Positions 32,641 to 41,607 of a stretch of DNA of 64,000 nucleotides are shown piece by piece. Position 1 is the first letter of the stretch; every line of letters begins with the position of its first letter. Both the position numbers and the translations under genes were made by a program. The stretch spans positions 5,075,357 to 5,139,356 of the forward strand of contig KB906767.1 in the NCBI GenBank assembly GCA_000381625.1, in the 5' to 3' direction. This DNA comes from Bryobacterales bacterium KBS 96. Lineage in GTDB: Bacteria; Acidobacteriota; Terriglobia; Bryobacterales; Bryobacteraceae. The notes below the pieces were generated by a model. It worked only from the letters and a program-made list of their open reading frames with translations, made no database searches and was not told the DNA's origin.

Positions 32641-32817
32641 ATCCTCTTCCAGCGTACCGGGAGGCATGTTTGCCTCGGATCCGCTCCATCTCTTGGATGA
32701 TTGCAACGAGATAATTTATGCCGTCGACGGCGGCGGTTTGGGCGAGGGTGGCGGCGAGGCGTTCGCGGCGACGCAAACCGCGGAAATGCACACCCCGAAA
32801 CGGAAATTGTGAATTGG

Positions 32818-33033
32818 ATGTCTACTTGCCAAATGCGTTTCATGCAATTAAAGAGCAAGGCATACCTGAACGTCGATTGCGTGATGCTTGCCGAGGTCAA
32901 AGAGACAGAACCGAGACAGGCTGTCATCACTCTGGCCGATGGCGCCGTGCATCGGATACACGATGAGGACGTCGGCAAACTTCTCGAACTTATGGGCGTG
33001 CAAAGAGATCCGTCCGGTCGCGCGGCGAGCTAA
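32818..33033 (+). CDS. Small hypothetical protein
   Basis: A 71-aa protein from ATG 32818 (or ATG 32833), part of a longer open frame with unlikely Arg-rich sequence upstream. It has the look of a compact beta-rich domain: KAYLNVDCVMLAEVKETEPRQAVITLADGAVHRIHDEDVGKLLELMG. No family recognised. It lies alone between the NDH-2 start and the multicopper oxidase. Confidence 0.5.
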   Translation: MSTCQMRFMQLKSKAYLNVDCVMLAEVKETEPRQAVITLADGAVHRIHDEDVGKLLELMGVQRDPSGRAAS

Positions 33034-33228
33034 ATTGCAACTTGTAACCGTTAGACCGAAACTGTTTCACCCGGATTGGACTCTGCCAAATGCGCGGTTT
33101 GATGCTGCGGCTTTCGCGCGACTTCAATCCGGCGCAGCAGGGCGCAACCGGTATCGGGCCCCGCAGGGTCGCAAGCTAGACTGGTGGCTGGCGAACTTGA
33201 CGCCTAATTTACGAAGTAAGGATCTGGA

Positions 33229-35517
33229 GTGAAGAAGTTTTCCCTTCGCGTCAAAGACAACGCCACGGGAAAGCGCTGTTTGCTTTCCATTACGGCTTTA
33301 TTAGCGACTTGCGGACTTGCCGCCGCACAAACTGCGCTGCCCATTCCGCCTCTGCTCACTCCGGTGATGCAAGACGGCGTCAAGACGTTTTCACTTAACT
33401 TGACGAACGGACAGGGGCAGATCGTACCAGGGCTCACGAGCAAAACCATGGGGTTCAACGGCTCGTTTCTGGGCCCGACGATTTACGTCAACGAAGGCGA
33501 TCCCATCCACTTGGCCGTCACTAACAGCCTGGGGGAAGATGCAACTGTTCACTGGCACGGCTTGCACCTGCCCGCAGCTTACGATGGCGGCATCGAAGAA
33601 GTCATCCCATCCGGCACAACCTGGAATCCGCAATACACCATCCGGCAACCCGCGTCCACGAACTGGTATCACCCGCACATCATGGGCAGCACGGCGAAAC
33701 AAATGGCCATGGGACTGGTGGGAATGTTCATCATCAACGATAATTCGAGCGCAGCCGCCGCGCTTCCTCACACTTATGGTGTGGACGACATTCCTCTCAT
33801 CCTGCAGTCGGAAATCGTGGGCTCCGATGGAGCGATCAAATATGACGAAAATACGCTTGGCGCGCCGGGCGATCAATACCCTCTCCTGGTAAATGGAGTA
33901 AATGTAGCCTCGGTACCGGTGCTTAATACGACTCAGAGCCGCCTGCGTTTCCGCGTTCTGAATGCGTCCATCGGCGATGTTCTCACGCTATCGTTCACCG
34001 ACGGCCGATCGTTCAGCGAGGTTGCTACCGACGGAGGGTTCCTTCCAAACCCGCTGACGGTGACGAGTGTTCGCCTCACACCGGCGGAGCGCGCCGAAAT
34101 TGTGGTCGATGTGACCGGCGGAATGACTCTTCAGGCCACCCAGGAGGCCACCCTGGTCGCCGGCGGAAGTGGAACGCACAGCATTGTGCAGATCAACCCC
34201 ACGGGTTTCATTTCCACGCTGCCGCCAATTCCCAACGTTCTCAACAGCCCACCGAATCTCGATATCGCGGGAGCCACCAGGCGCACCATCGAATTCACAG
34301 GCGATGCTACTGGCTTCGGGATCAACGGAGTCGATGCCCACACAATGGCGGATCTCATGAAAACCGAGATTCGCGTGAAGGTGGGCACTACCGAAGTGTG
34401 GGACATCGTCAATACCACCGGGCAGGACCACGATTTCCACATGCACGATGGGTCTTTCCAGATTATTTCCGTCAACGGAGCGGCGCCTTCCGGCGATAAG
34501 GTTGGCTGGAAAGACACGGTTGAAGTGCCGCCGGGGCAGAGCGTCAGCGTCGCCATGCACTTCACCGACTACAGCGATGCAAACCACGCGTACATGCTGC
34601 ACTGCCACCTCGCGCCACACGAGGACCAGGGCATGATGGCTCTGTTCTTTGTCGATCCGGTCATCAATGGTAATGCGGGGAGAGTCACCGGTGATTTCGA
34701 TGGCGACGGCAAGAGCGATTATGCAATCCAGCGTTCGTCGGATGGCGGGTGGTATGTCTCGCCGAGTAGTAATCCTGCAGCGCCTTACATTCAGCAATGG
34801 GGGCTACCCGGCGACGTTCCAGTGATAGCCGATTTCGACGGCGACGGTAAGAACGACTATGTCGTATGGCGCCCGTCCGAAGGCATGTGGTACATCAAGC
34901 CGAGCAGCAACCCCGCCGCTGCCTATGCAGTGCAATGGGGATTGTCTGGCGACATTCCGCTGGGAGCCGATTTCGATGGCGACGGTAAAAACGATTATGT
35001 CGTGTGGCGCCCGTCCCAAGGCATGTGGTACATCAGGCCGAGCAGCAACCCCGCCGCTGCCTATGCAGTGCAATGGGGATTGCCCGGAGACGTACCGCTC
35101 GTGGGCGATTTCGACAGCGATGGGAAGCTGGATTTCGCGGTCTGGCGTCCGTCGAACGGGACCTGGTACATCATCCCCAGCAGCAATCCTTCTCTCCCCT
35201 ACACTCAGCAATGGGGACTGCCCGGCGATGTCCCGCTGGTTGGTGATTTCGATGGCGACGGCAAGAACGATTATGTCGTGTGGCGCCCATCGAACGGAAG
35301 CTGGTACATCAAGCCCAGCAGCAATCCCGAAGCCGCCTATTCAATGCAATGGGGCGCCAAAGGCGATATCCCGATCGCCCGTGATTTCGATCACGATGGA
35401 AAAACGGATTACGCGGTGTGGCGTCCGTCAAGCGGTTACTGGTTCATGATTCTGAGCAGCAATCCTGGTTCCTCTATCGCCCTTCAATGGGGGCTTCCAG
35501 GGGATGTGCCGCTGTAG
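33229..35517 (+). CDS. Multicopper oxidase fused to a six-repeat FG-GAP-like tail
   Basis: A 762-aa exported protein from GTG 33229, with signal peptide ending near GLAAAQ. Residues ~40-485 form a three-cupredoxin multicopper oxidase with all four copper-binding segments: TVHWHGLH, NWYHPHIMG, DHDFHMHDGSF and LHCHLAPHEDQGMM (the Cys and last His/Met form the type 1 site). Residues 489-762 are six 46-residue repeats, each opening with an Asp-rich calcium-type loop (DFDGDGKNDY). Such oxidases act on metals or phenols using O2. The tail probably gives a propeller-like adhesion or stability module. The gene is monocistronic. Confidence 0.92.
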   Translation: MKKFSLRVKDNATGKRCLLSITALLATCGLAAAQTALPIPPLLTPVMQDGVKTFSLNLTNGQGQIVPGLTSKTMGFNGSFLGPTIYVNEGDPIHLAVTNSLGEDATVHWHGLHLPAAYDGGIEEVIPSGTTWNPQYTIRQPASTNWYHPHIMGSTAKQMAMGLVGMFIINDNSSAAAALPHTYGVDDIPLILQSEIVGSDGAIKYDENTLGAPGDQYPLLVNGVNVASVPVLNTTQSRLRFRVLNASIGDVLTLSFTDGRSFSEVATDGGFLPNPLTVTSVRLTPAERAEIVVDVTGGMTLQATQEATLVAGGSGTHSIVQINPTGFISTLPPIPNVLNSPPNLDIAGATRRTIEFTGDATGFGINGVDAHTMADLMKTEIRVKVGTTEVWDIVNTTGQDHDFHMHDGSFQIISVNGAAPSGDKVGWKDTVEVPPGQSVSVAMHFTDYSDANHAYMLHCHLAPHEDQGMMALFFVDPVINGNAGRVTGDFDGDGKSDYAIQRSSDGGWYVSPSSNPAAPYIQQWGLPGDVPVIADFDGDGKNDYVVWRPSEGMWYIKPSSNPAAAYAVQWGLSGDIPLGADFDGDGKNDYVVWRPSQGMWYIRPSSNPAAAYAVQWGLPGDVPLVGDFDSDGKLDFAVWRPSNGTWYIIPSSNPSLPYTQQWGLPGDVPLVGDFDGDGKNDYVVWRPSNGSWYIKPSSNPEAAYSMQWGAKGDIPIARDFDHDGKTDYAVWRPSSGYWFMILSSNPGSSIALQWGLPGDVPL
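34693..35514 (+). repeat. Six tandem 138-bp coding repeats
   Basis: Repeat units begin at 34693, 34831, 34969, 35107, 35245 and 35383, exactly 138 bp (46 codons) apart; the last is 132 bp. Units 2, 3 and 5 are nearly identical in DNA, with stretches of more than 20 identical bases, which points to recent duplication or gene conversion. Each unit encodes DFD-x-DGK-x-D, then WRPS-x-G-x-WY and a QWG-xx-GD end. Confidence 0.95.
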
Positions 35518-35525
35518 CGTTCGGG

Positions 35526-35831
35526 CTATTGCGGCTTCTTGGGCTGGTCGGGAATCACGAACGACGTATCGCCCGGGTGAGTCTTGCCTGTGCGCTGCCG
35601 CACGACGCTTTCCTGTAAGTCCGGATCGTTCTTTAGGCGATTGATCCGTTGCTGCTGCTCGCTGTTCTGCTTTCGCATATTGGCGATTTCCACTTCGAGT
35701 CGATGCGCGGTATTTTGCTTCTCTTGAAGCGCCGCGAGGCCCTGCGGTCCGCGAAGCATGATGGTTGCGTAGGCGGCGAGCGCAATCAATCCAAAGATAA
35801 TGAAGACGGGACGTAAGACCGAACGATACAC
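35526..35831 (-). CDS. FtsB/DivIC-like septum formation protein
   Basis: A 101-aa single-pass membrane protein: a hydrophobic helix at about 8-25 (PVFIIFGLIALAAYATIML) is followed by a coiled coil (LQEKQNTAHRLEVEIANMRKQNSEQQQRINRLKNDP) and a short C-terminal segment. This is the layout of FtsB/DivIC, which with FtsL and FtsQ links the early and late divisome. The C-terminal tail (VIPDQPKKPQ) is low-complexity. Identification rests on architecture, as sequence conservation in this family is low. It is convergent with the oxidase gene. Confidence 0.75.
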   Translation of the reverse strand: MYRSVLRPVFIIFGLIALAAYATIMLRGPQGLAALQEKQNTAHRLEVEIANMRKQNSEQQQRINRLKNDPDLQESVVRQRTGKTHPGDTSFVIPDQPKKPQ

Positions 35832-35901
35832 GATTAAGAAAATTCCTTACATCTCTTTATAAACATGTTTGCGCCAAAGGTCCAGAAGGATAGCAAGTTT
35901 T

Positions 35902-36228
35902 ATGCACAAAACTTTCATAGTTTTTTGTACCTGCAGCGACGTGGCTGAAGCCAACAGGCTGGCGCGGGCACTGGTTGAGGAGCGCTTGGCTGCCTGCGTC
36001 AACGTTCTTCCCGGTCTGACCAGCATCTATCGATGGCAAGACAAAGTAGAAGCTGCTTCGGAGCATCTTCTCTTCGTGAAGACCACGTGGGAACGGCTCC
36101 CGGCTGTCGAAAACCGGATTCGCGAGTTGCATTCGTACGAGCTGCCGGAGGTTATCGCCGTGCCCATAACCGCTGGGTCGGAAAGATATCTGGAGTGGAT
36201 TCAGGAGCAGGTCTCGACGGAAGGTTAG
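35902..36228 (+). CDS. cutA: CutA-family divalent-cation tolerance protein
   Basis: A 108-aa protein with family signatures TFIVFCTCSDVAEANRLARALVEERLAACVNVLPG and SIYRWQDKVEAASEHLLFVKTT, ending EVIAVPITAGSERYLEWI. CutA is a trimeric ferredoxin-like fold linked to copper tolerance in E. coli, though its molecular role remains unsettled. ATG at 35902 is favoured over the upstream in-frame start at 35869 because the family begins here. Confidence 0.93.
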   Translation: MHKTFIVFCTCSDVAEANRLARALVEERLAACVNVLPGLTSIYRWQDKVEAASEHLLFVKTTWERLPAVENRIRELHSYELPEVIAVPITAGSERYLEWIQEQVSTEG

Positions 36229-36232
36229 GCAA

Positions 36233-36265
36233 GCCGGTGAGCACTCGGAGGAAATGCTCACCGGC
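36233..36265. terminator. Perfect inverted repeat between convergent genes
   Basis: An 11-bp perfect stem (36233-36243 with 36255-36265) and an 11-nt loop starting 4 nt after the cutA stop, in the gap facing the convergent MFS gene. No strong T-run follows on either side, but the place and strength suggest a two-way transcription end. Confidence 0.6.
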
Positions 36266-36341
36266 CGCGTCCAGGTATGTAACGACACACGAGGACGCTT
36301 CTCGCGGGCAGCCTAATCGGCCGCTAATTTCAAATACTGCC

Positions 36342-37631
36342 TTAAGCCGTTGCCACCTTCTCCGAAGCTAATTCCGTGGACCAACACACCCGCTTGGTTT
36401 TGCCAACCACCAACCAATATCCTGCCACTCCCACGAGTAGCATCAGGCACGAAACCGCAAAGGCAAGCAGAAAAGAATGTGTTTTGTCGAGTATCGCTCC
36501 GGTTAACCAGGGTGCCGTAATACCTGCAAAATTTCCCAGGCAATTTTCTATACCGGTCCATTTTCCAGCCGCCTCCGGTCCGGCCAGCGTCTGTGTAAGC
36601 GCCCAATGATTAGACGAGAAAAGTCCCAAACAGATGCACGCGACAATTAGCAGTGTAATGGAAATAGTTTCGTTACGAATAATGACCGCAGGCAACATGA
36701 ACAGGCAGCACCCGAGGAGCCCGAGGGAAACCGTCGCTTGCCGGACACGAGAAGCGGCTCTTCCTCGACGGATGATGGCATCGGCCGCCAGTCCAGCGAG
36801 CATTGATGAAACAGCAACGCCCCAAAACGGAAGCGAACTCAAAATGGCCAGACTGTCATGCGCGTAATGGCGGTCGGTCTCAAAATAATAGGGAAGCCAG
36901 GTAAGCAGCAGGTACCAGGTATAATTTCCACCGAACAGCCCCAATACCGTGCCCCAAAATGCTCGGTGGCGGAGCATCTCGCGATACGGCGGGGCTTTGA
37001 TGGATGAGCACTCCTGCCGGGACGTGAGTTTTGGTGTCACCGCGCACCAGGGGATCAACCACAGCAGGCTGGCCGCGCCGATTACGATGAACATTCCTCT
37101 CCACGTTAGGCGGTTCATCAGGAAAAAGCCGAGCATGACGCCAAGTGCGGGCCCCACCTTCGACCCGGCGTCGATTGCGGCGTTGGCGGCGCCCCGCAAA
37201 GTCTCGGGAAAGCTGTTGCAGATGATTTTCGAGTACGCCGGATAGGCTACCGACTCGCCGCAACCGAGAACCAACCTCAAAGTGAAAAGAACGGCGAAGC
37301 TGCTGGCCGTGAAGCCCAGAAAATGGATCTCTCTGGCAAAGCCCGTCAGAAGCGTGGCGGCGGACCAAACCAGATATCCGCCCGCATAGACCCAGTTCAC
37401 ATTGAAGCGGTCGATGAGCGGCCCAGCCCCGATCTGCAGCAGTGCGTAGCTGACAAAAAACGCCGTCCCGAGCAGGCCCAGCTGATCTTTGTTCAGATGA
37501 AATTCGCCCTCGATACTGTGGAGCGCAACCGAGAGATTGCCGCGATCGAGGTAGTTAATGCCGACGGAAAAAACCAGCAGGATGAGTGCGAACCAAAGCA
37601 GACGCGAAGGCTTAGGCGGCGTGGTTGCCAT
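36342..37631 (-). CDS. MFS transporter, anion:cation symporter (ACS) type
   Basis: A 429-aa membrane protein with 12 predicted helices. GINYLDRGNLSVAL in helix 1 and LRLVLGCGESVAYPAYSKII in helix 4 are the hallmarks of the ACS group, which imports sugar acids such as hexuronates, glucarate or galactonate with protons or Na+. The large loop between helices 6 and 7 is usual. The neighbours do not define the substrate, although sugar-acid enzymes are found 11 kb away. It is convergent with cutA. Confidence 0.9.
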   Translation of the reverse strand: MATTPPKPSRLLWFALILLVFSVGINYLDRGNLSVALHSIEGEFHLNKDQLGLLGTAFFVSYALLQIGAGPLIDRFNVNWVYAGGYLVWSAATLLTGFAREIHFLGFTASSFAVLFTLRLVLGCGESVAYPAYSKIICNSFPETLRGAANAAIDAGSKVGPALGVMLGFFLMNRLTWRGMFIVIGAASLLWLIPWCAVTPKLTSRQECSSIKAPPYREMLRHRAFWGTVLGLFGGNYTWYLLLTWLPYYFETDRHYAHDSLAILSSLPFWGVAVSSMLAGLAADAIIRRGRAASRVRQATVSLGLLGCCLFMLPAVIIRNETISITLLIVACICLGLFSSNHWALTQTLAGPEAAGKWTGIENCLGNFAGITAPWLTGAILDKTHSFLLAFAVSCLMLLVGVAGYWLVVGKTKRVCWSTELASEKVATA

Positions 37632-37720
37632 CGTGAGTTTCGCCTAGCGTATCAGACTTGCCCTGATCGCGGACGCAAAGCATAGGAAAGGGCGCGAGCG
37701 AGAAAGCGATCTTCGAGCTG

Positions 37721-39526
37721 CTAGAAGATGATGTCCAACCCGCCACGGACGGCCCGCGGCGCTTGCACCAGCAGCAATTGATGGCCGTCGCCGCCGGCAA
37801 CGGGGATGTACCCTTCGGCCAACAAGTTGCGCAGGTCGGCCGAAAGCTCCAGCCGGCCGACGCCGAAAAAGGAAGGAAGCGGCTGCCGGACGAGAAAATT
37901 CAATCCTGGTTCCGCGTACAGGCGCTGACTGGCAAAGATATGCCGCGGTACCAGCGCATTGCCGGCAACGTATTCGTAATTACCGATGATCCTCGTCCCG
38001 AAGCGAGGCAGGGTGGATGTTACGTTCAACGACGCGATGGGATGAAGCGAGCGGTTCAGAAAATCATTGCCGCGCATGCCTGGCTCGCCAGCGATCGTGA
38101 AGCCGCCAAGGGTTCCCGCGACGATGGCCAGATCCAAATTGTCGTTCACCTTCTGATCGACGGACCCGACGAATCCACTGCGATTGTACCGGCCGATATT
38201 GTAGATGGAAGTTCGGGTAGAGAGATCGGGCAGCAGGTTGCCGGAGATGAGCGGCGACAAATCGCCGGCCACGTTCATCCTCCCGTCGTTCACGTCTTCA
38301 TAGAAGGCGCTGGCGCCATAACTGCGGTTTCCGGCAGTCTTCAGATAACCAATTTCATAGTTCTGGGTGCGCTGGAGTTGCAGATGCCCGTCGCGGATGG
38401 AAAACTGCGGTAACGAGCCAAGCGCGCCAATCATGCCGGCGAGGTCGGCCTGTTCGCCAAACTGGTGGATGTAGAGGTCGTTCGGCGGGCCGCCGTTGCT
38501 GTACACCGCCGCCACCGTGCCCACGCGTCCCAGCGACACCGTAGCGCGGGCAAATGGACTAGCTCGCGACAGATGATCCGAATACGAAATCGTCTCCAGG
38601 GAAGCGCCATATTCCAGATGCACCCGATCGAGCGTGTCCAGCGTGTCGTAATAGCTGAAAGCGGCGGATCTCACGGCCGGCGAGCCTTGCGACCCGGCGG
38701 CCCCATAAGCAGACCGGTTCGGCAGCGAAACCTGCAAGGCCGTCAGTGTCATCTCCGGCATCGCCGCATAGCCGTCGCCGTTGTTCCGGGCATAGGTGCC
38801 ACGAAAAGCCATGGTGGGCAATTGGCTGCTTAGGCTCTCTCCGAAAGCGCCGCTGAACGTCAACTGGTTGGCGCCATAGACGCTGGTCTCCAAAGCGAAC
38901 GAAGTGCCAAAATCGGCAATTCCAACATCCGAGAGTAGCGATCCCGCATCTCCGGCAGATAGCGAAACCTGGGCGCGGGTTCCGGAAAAAATCTTTTCGG
39001 GGTTCTCGGGGCTGCTCGACGTGCCCTTTGAAAGCTGCGGCATCGCCCGGGTAATCGCGCGAGTGGCCGAAGAAGCTCGCAGCACCCATTTCCAGTCGTC
39101 GCTCATGATGCTGGTTGGGGCAGTGTACTGCAGTTGGATGCTGCTGAAAACCGATGCCAGACGGACCTCCAATACGCTGCTGAGGCCCGCACGGATTGCG
39201 ATATCGTCCCGCGTTGCGGGAAGGAACGACGTAACCGAAACACGGATCGAATAATGGCTTGGGCTCAGTCCTCCGAACCCAAATCGCCCGTTCGAGGACG
39301 TGAATGTCTTGCGAAGCGCGTGGTGGTAACGGTCGTAAAGCTGGACGGGGGCGCCTATCTGCGGCGTCCCGAGAGCATCTACGACAATGCCAAAGAGATT
39401 TCCGGAAAACGGGGAAGGCAAATCGGCCGCACTAGTGGCAGGCGCAGCGGCCAACAAACCCGCCACGGCGATGGAGGCGATTCCGAGCCGTCCGAATGCT
39501 CTCTGCAAGGCCTTGTCCCTGCTCAA
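37721..39526 (-). CDS. Outer-membrane barrel protein with carboxypeptidase-regulatory-like domain
   Basis: A 601-aa exported protein (signal ends near TSAADLP). Residues ~40-125 form a carboxypeptidase-regulatory-like beta domain (GNLFGIVVDALGTPQIGAPVQLYDRYHHALRKTFTS). The remainder alternates hydrophobic and polar residues as in a beta barrel and ends in Phe (RGGLDIIF). I see no typical TonB plug motif, so a TonB link is uncertain. It follows the GWxTD gene with a 10-nt gap on the same strand, and the two are probably one transcript and functional pair. Confidence 0.75.
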   Translation of the reverse strand: MSRDKALQRAFGRLGIASIAVAGLLAAAPATSAADLPSPFSGNLFGIVVDALGTPQIGAPVQLYDRYHHALRKTFTSSNGRFGFGGLSPSHYSIRVSVTSFLPATRDDIAIRAGLSSVLEVRLASVFSSIQLQYTAPTSIMSDDWKWVLRASSATRAITRAMPQLSKGTSSSPENPEKIFSGTRAQVSLSAGDAGSLLSDVGIADFGTSFALETSVYGANQLTFSGAFGESLSSQLPTMAFRGTYARNNGDGYAAMPEMTLTALQVSLPNRSAYGAAGSQGSPAVRSAAFSYYDTLDTLDRVHLEYGASLETISYSDHLSRASPFARATVSLGRVGTVAAVYSNGGPPNDLYIHQFGEQADLAGMIGALGSLPQFSIRDGHLQLQRTQNYEIGYLKTAGNRSYGASAFYEDVNDGRMNVAGDLSPLISGNLLPDLSTRTSIYNIGRYNRSGFVGSVDQKVNDNLDLAIVAGTLGGFTIAGEPGMRGNDFLNRSLHPIASLNVTSTLPRFGTRIIGNYEYVAGNALVPRHIFASQRLYAEPGLNFLVRQPLPSFFGVGRLELSADLRNLLAEGYIPVAGGDGHQLLLVQAPRAVRGGLDIIF

Positions 39527-39536
39527 AATAGTGCTA

Positions 39537-41228
39537 CTACGATGTTACCGTAAATGCAGCGCTCTGTTTGATCGTCTGATTCTTCAGCTTGTCGTTCAGG
39601 TTGATTTTCAGCGTGTACTTCCCAGGCGAAAGCTTATTCAGCGGCAACATCTTCTCAACCGTCACCAGCGATGACGAGGCATTCGGCATGTGCGAAATGT
39701 CCTCTGAAAAGTCAATCACGGTCTGTTTCGTGGCATCGCTAACCACTTCGTAATCGACGCTGCCTTCCGGCTTGCGCGTCTTTTGATCCATCCCGAGGTT
39801 GTAAAACTCGGTATAGATACCCATCTTCTCGCTTTGTTTGAACGTATCGCCCACGCGCGGCCTGACCTTGGAACTGCGGATGACAAACGGTCCAGCGCCG
39901 ACGCTGGTTGTGGGCAGCCGCTCAATCTGGTCGGCCAGGATCAAACTGCTCGAGCCGATCGCGTCTTCCTGATATTCGGGAACGTGAAGCGGCATCTCAA
40001 AATTGTTCATCGTTCCGGCGACGGTGTCCTTCGCCACGATGTTCAGGCGATAGGTCCCCGGTTGAAGCGGAATGGACTTGAAATAGATGCTCTGCCCGTT
40101 CATCGCCTTTTGCAGCATTTCCGCGGGTATCGGGCCTACCTGCACCGTGTCCTCAAACCAGTTCACGGAACGCCGCGAGAGCGTCGTGATACGGCCGTAC
40201 AGGTTCACCGTAGCGGTTGCGTTGCTGTTCTTGGTCTGGTATTGCAGGTCGTTCCGGTTAAAGGCTACAGTCAAATTCGTCAACACGGTCGCGTCCGTCA
40301 CTTTTATGTAGTCGGCGCGCACCTGCATCGGCAGGGTGTTGTATTTAATGGTCGAATCGACGACTGCTTGCAGATCCTTAAACTTGATGACCGGCGCCCT
40401 TTGGAGCTTCGCGAATTGCTCGAGCCGGCTAAACTCATTCTGACTCTCAGAAAGCGGCATGTTGCCGGTGCCCAAGTGCGTGCCGTCGGTCCGGTTAAAT
40501 CGATCGGTTTTGCTCGACATGCCCATCTGCTCGTACATCGTCAGACCAGCGCCCGGAACGTACAGCAGTGCGTCTTTCTCCGACGGGTCCATGGTCATGT
40601 GATACTCGCCCGTCATGGTCGGATCGACAAATTCAATCTCGATGTTGCTGCCGATGCCCTCAAGGTAGCGGTACCGCCAGTCCTCGAAGGGATAGGTCGA
40701 GGTTTCGCCGCCGCCTTCTTCCATCGGACGCTCATAGCTGCCACCCGACGGATGCGAATCGACCTCATCCGGCGCGCCGTACTTGATATAAATCATTCCT
40801 CGGTCGGTTTTCCAGCCGGGAATGCCGGAAGCATAATGGTCGTTCGCGTAAGCGATACGGCGGTAGATTTCCTCTTTGTACTCGTTTTCTTCCGTGTCGG
40901 GTGTCGGATCGCGGCGCTTCCAGAAGTTCTCAACGAACTGTTCGCGTTCTTCGTCGGTCTGCAGATGCTTGAAAGCCTGGCGCTCCTCATCGGTGATGAT
41001 GTAGGTAACGTCTTCGTTCAGCCATTTCTTCCATGGGCCCTCAAGCTCCTTCCGGAGTTGCTTCTCTCTCCGCTTCTGTTCCTTTTTGGAAAGCGGCTTC
41101 GATACTGTGGTGTCCGAGTCGCTCGAACTGGATTGCCCCAGGATCAACGGAACGATCAGTGTCGCCGCCGCGACGCCTAATACCACCGAGGAGCGGGCGA
41201 GGGCCTGGGAGAGGGAAGAAAACTTCAT
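39537..41228 (-). CDS. GWxTD-domain protein
   Basis: A 563-aa exported protein from ATG 41228 (another ATG lies 4 codons upstream). A signal peptide covers about 1-31, followed by a Lys/Arg-rich charged segment. Residues ~55-210 form the GWxTD domain, with the name motif in IPGWKTDRGMIYIKYGAPDE, preceded by FVENFWKRRDPTPDTEENEYKEE. The C-terminal half contains beta-sandwich segments. The domain is widespread in Acidobacteriota and other phyla, but its biochemical role is not established as far as I know. It is first in an operon with the barrel protein. Confidence 0.9.
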   Translation of the reverse strand: MKFSSLSQALARSSVVLGVAAATLIVPLILGQSSSSDSDTTVSKPLSKKEQKRREKQLRKELEGPWKKWLNEDVTYIITDEERQAFKHLQTDEEREQFVENFWKRRDPTPDTEENEYKEEIYRRIAYANDHYASGIPGWKTDRGMIYIKYGAPDEVDSHPSGGSYERPMEEGGGETSTYPFEDWRYRYLEGIGSNIEIEFVDPTMTGEYHMTMDPSEKDALLYVPGAGLTMYEQMGMSSKTDRFNRTDGTHLGTGNMPLSESQNEFSRLEQFAKLQRAPVIKFKDLQAVVDSTIKYNTLPMQVRADYIKVTDATVLTNLTVAFNRNDLQYQTKNSNATATVNLYGRITTLSRRSVNWFEDTVQVGPIPAEMLQKAMNGQSIYFKSIPLQPGTYRLNIVAKDTVAGTMNNFEMPLHVPEYQEDAIGSSSLILADQIERLPTTSVGAGPFVIRSSKVRPRVGDTFKQSEKMGIYTEFYNLGMDQKTRKPEGSVDYEVVSDATKQTVIDFSEDISHMPNASSSLVTVEKMLPLNKLSPGKYTLKINLNDKLKNQTIKQSAAFTVTS

Positions 41229-41472
41229 AGACCTGACCATGGATGAAACTGTTGCGGGCTAAACTCCAGTCTAAGGATGTTTTACATACCCGTCAATGAG
41301 CCGAAGGACGCACCGGGGGCGCGGCAGGTTCCGCGTTGGGACGCTATCGCGCGGCTCCAGGACAAATGCGGGCGGCAAAAAGACCTCGGCAAATGCCGCT
41401 GTTCGCCCGTCCTCATTTCCGAATCCGGGAACCGTCGCTTCCAAAAGACAAATTTACCGCAAGAGGAAACCC

Positions 41473-41501
41473 TTGGATTTGGTACTAAATTGCTGTATTC
41501 T
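41473..41501 (+). promoter_or_regulatory. Candidate sigma-70-type promoter of the PDZ-kinase gene
   Basis: TTGGAT (41473-41478), a 17-bp spacer and TATTCT (41496-41501), each hexamer matching consensus at four of six positions, in a locally AT-rich stretch of an otherwise GC-rich gap. It would give a ~100-nt leader before the kinase start. Confidence 0.45.
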
Positions 41502-41526
41502 CAGTCTACTAGGGGAACTTCGGCAA

Positions 41527-41607
41527 ATGGTAGCCAGCGTGCTATCGGAGATTTGTCTTGTTAGGGAGGACACCGGCGGCAGTAGTGTCACCGCGCGGTG
41601 GAAGTGA
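41527..41607 (+). CDS. Possible 26-aa leader ORF
   Basis: ATG at 41527, 10 nt after AGGGGA, opens 26 codons (MVASVLSEICLVREDTGGSS and six more) whose TGA is immediately followed by the GTG start of the sensor kinase (TGAGTG). The arrangement would allow translational coupling. Short and without known relatives, it may be chance. Confidence 0.3.
   Translation: MVASVLSEICLVREDTGGSSVTARWK

Noticed and set aside
41479-41495. Sigma-54-like promoter (TGG...TTGC) before the sensor kinase
   Set aside because: The GG to GC distance is 9, not the required 10, and the same bases fit better as the spacer of a sigma-70-type promoter.
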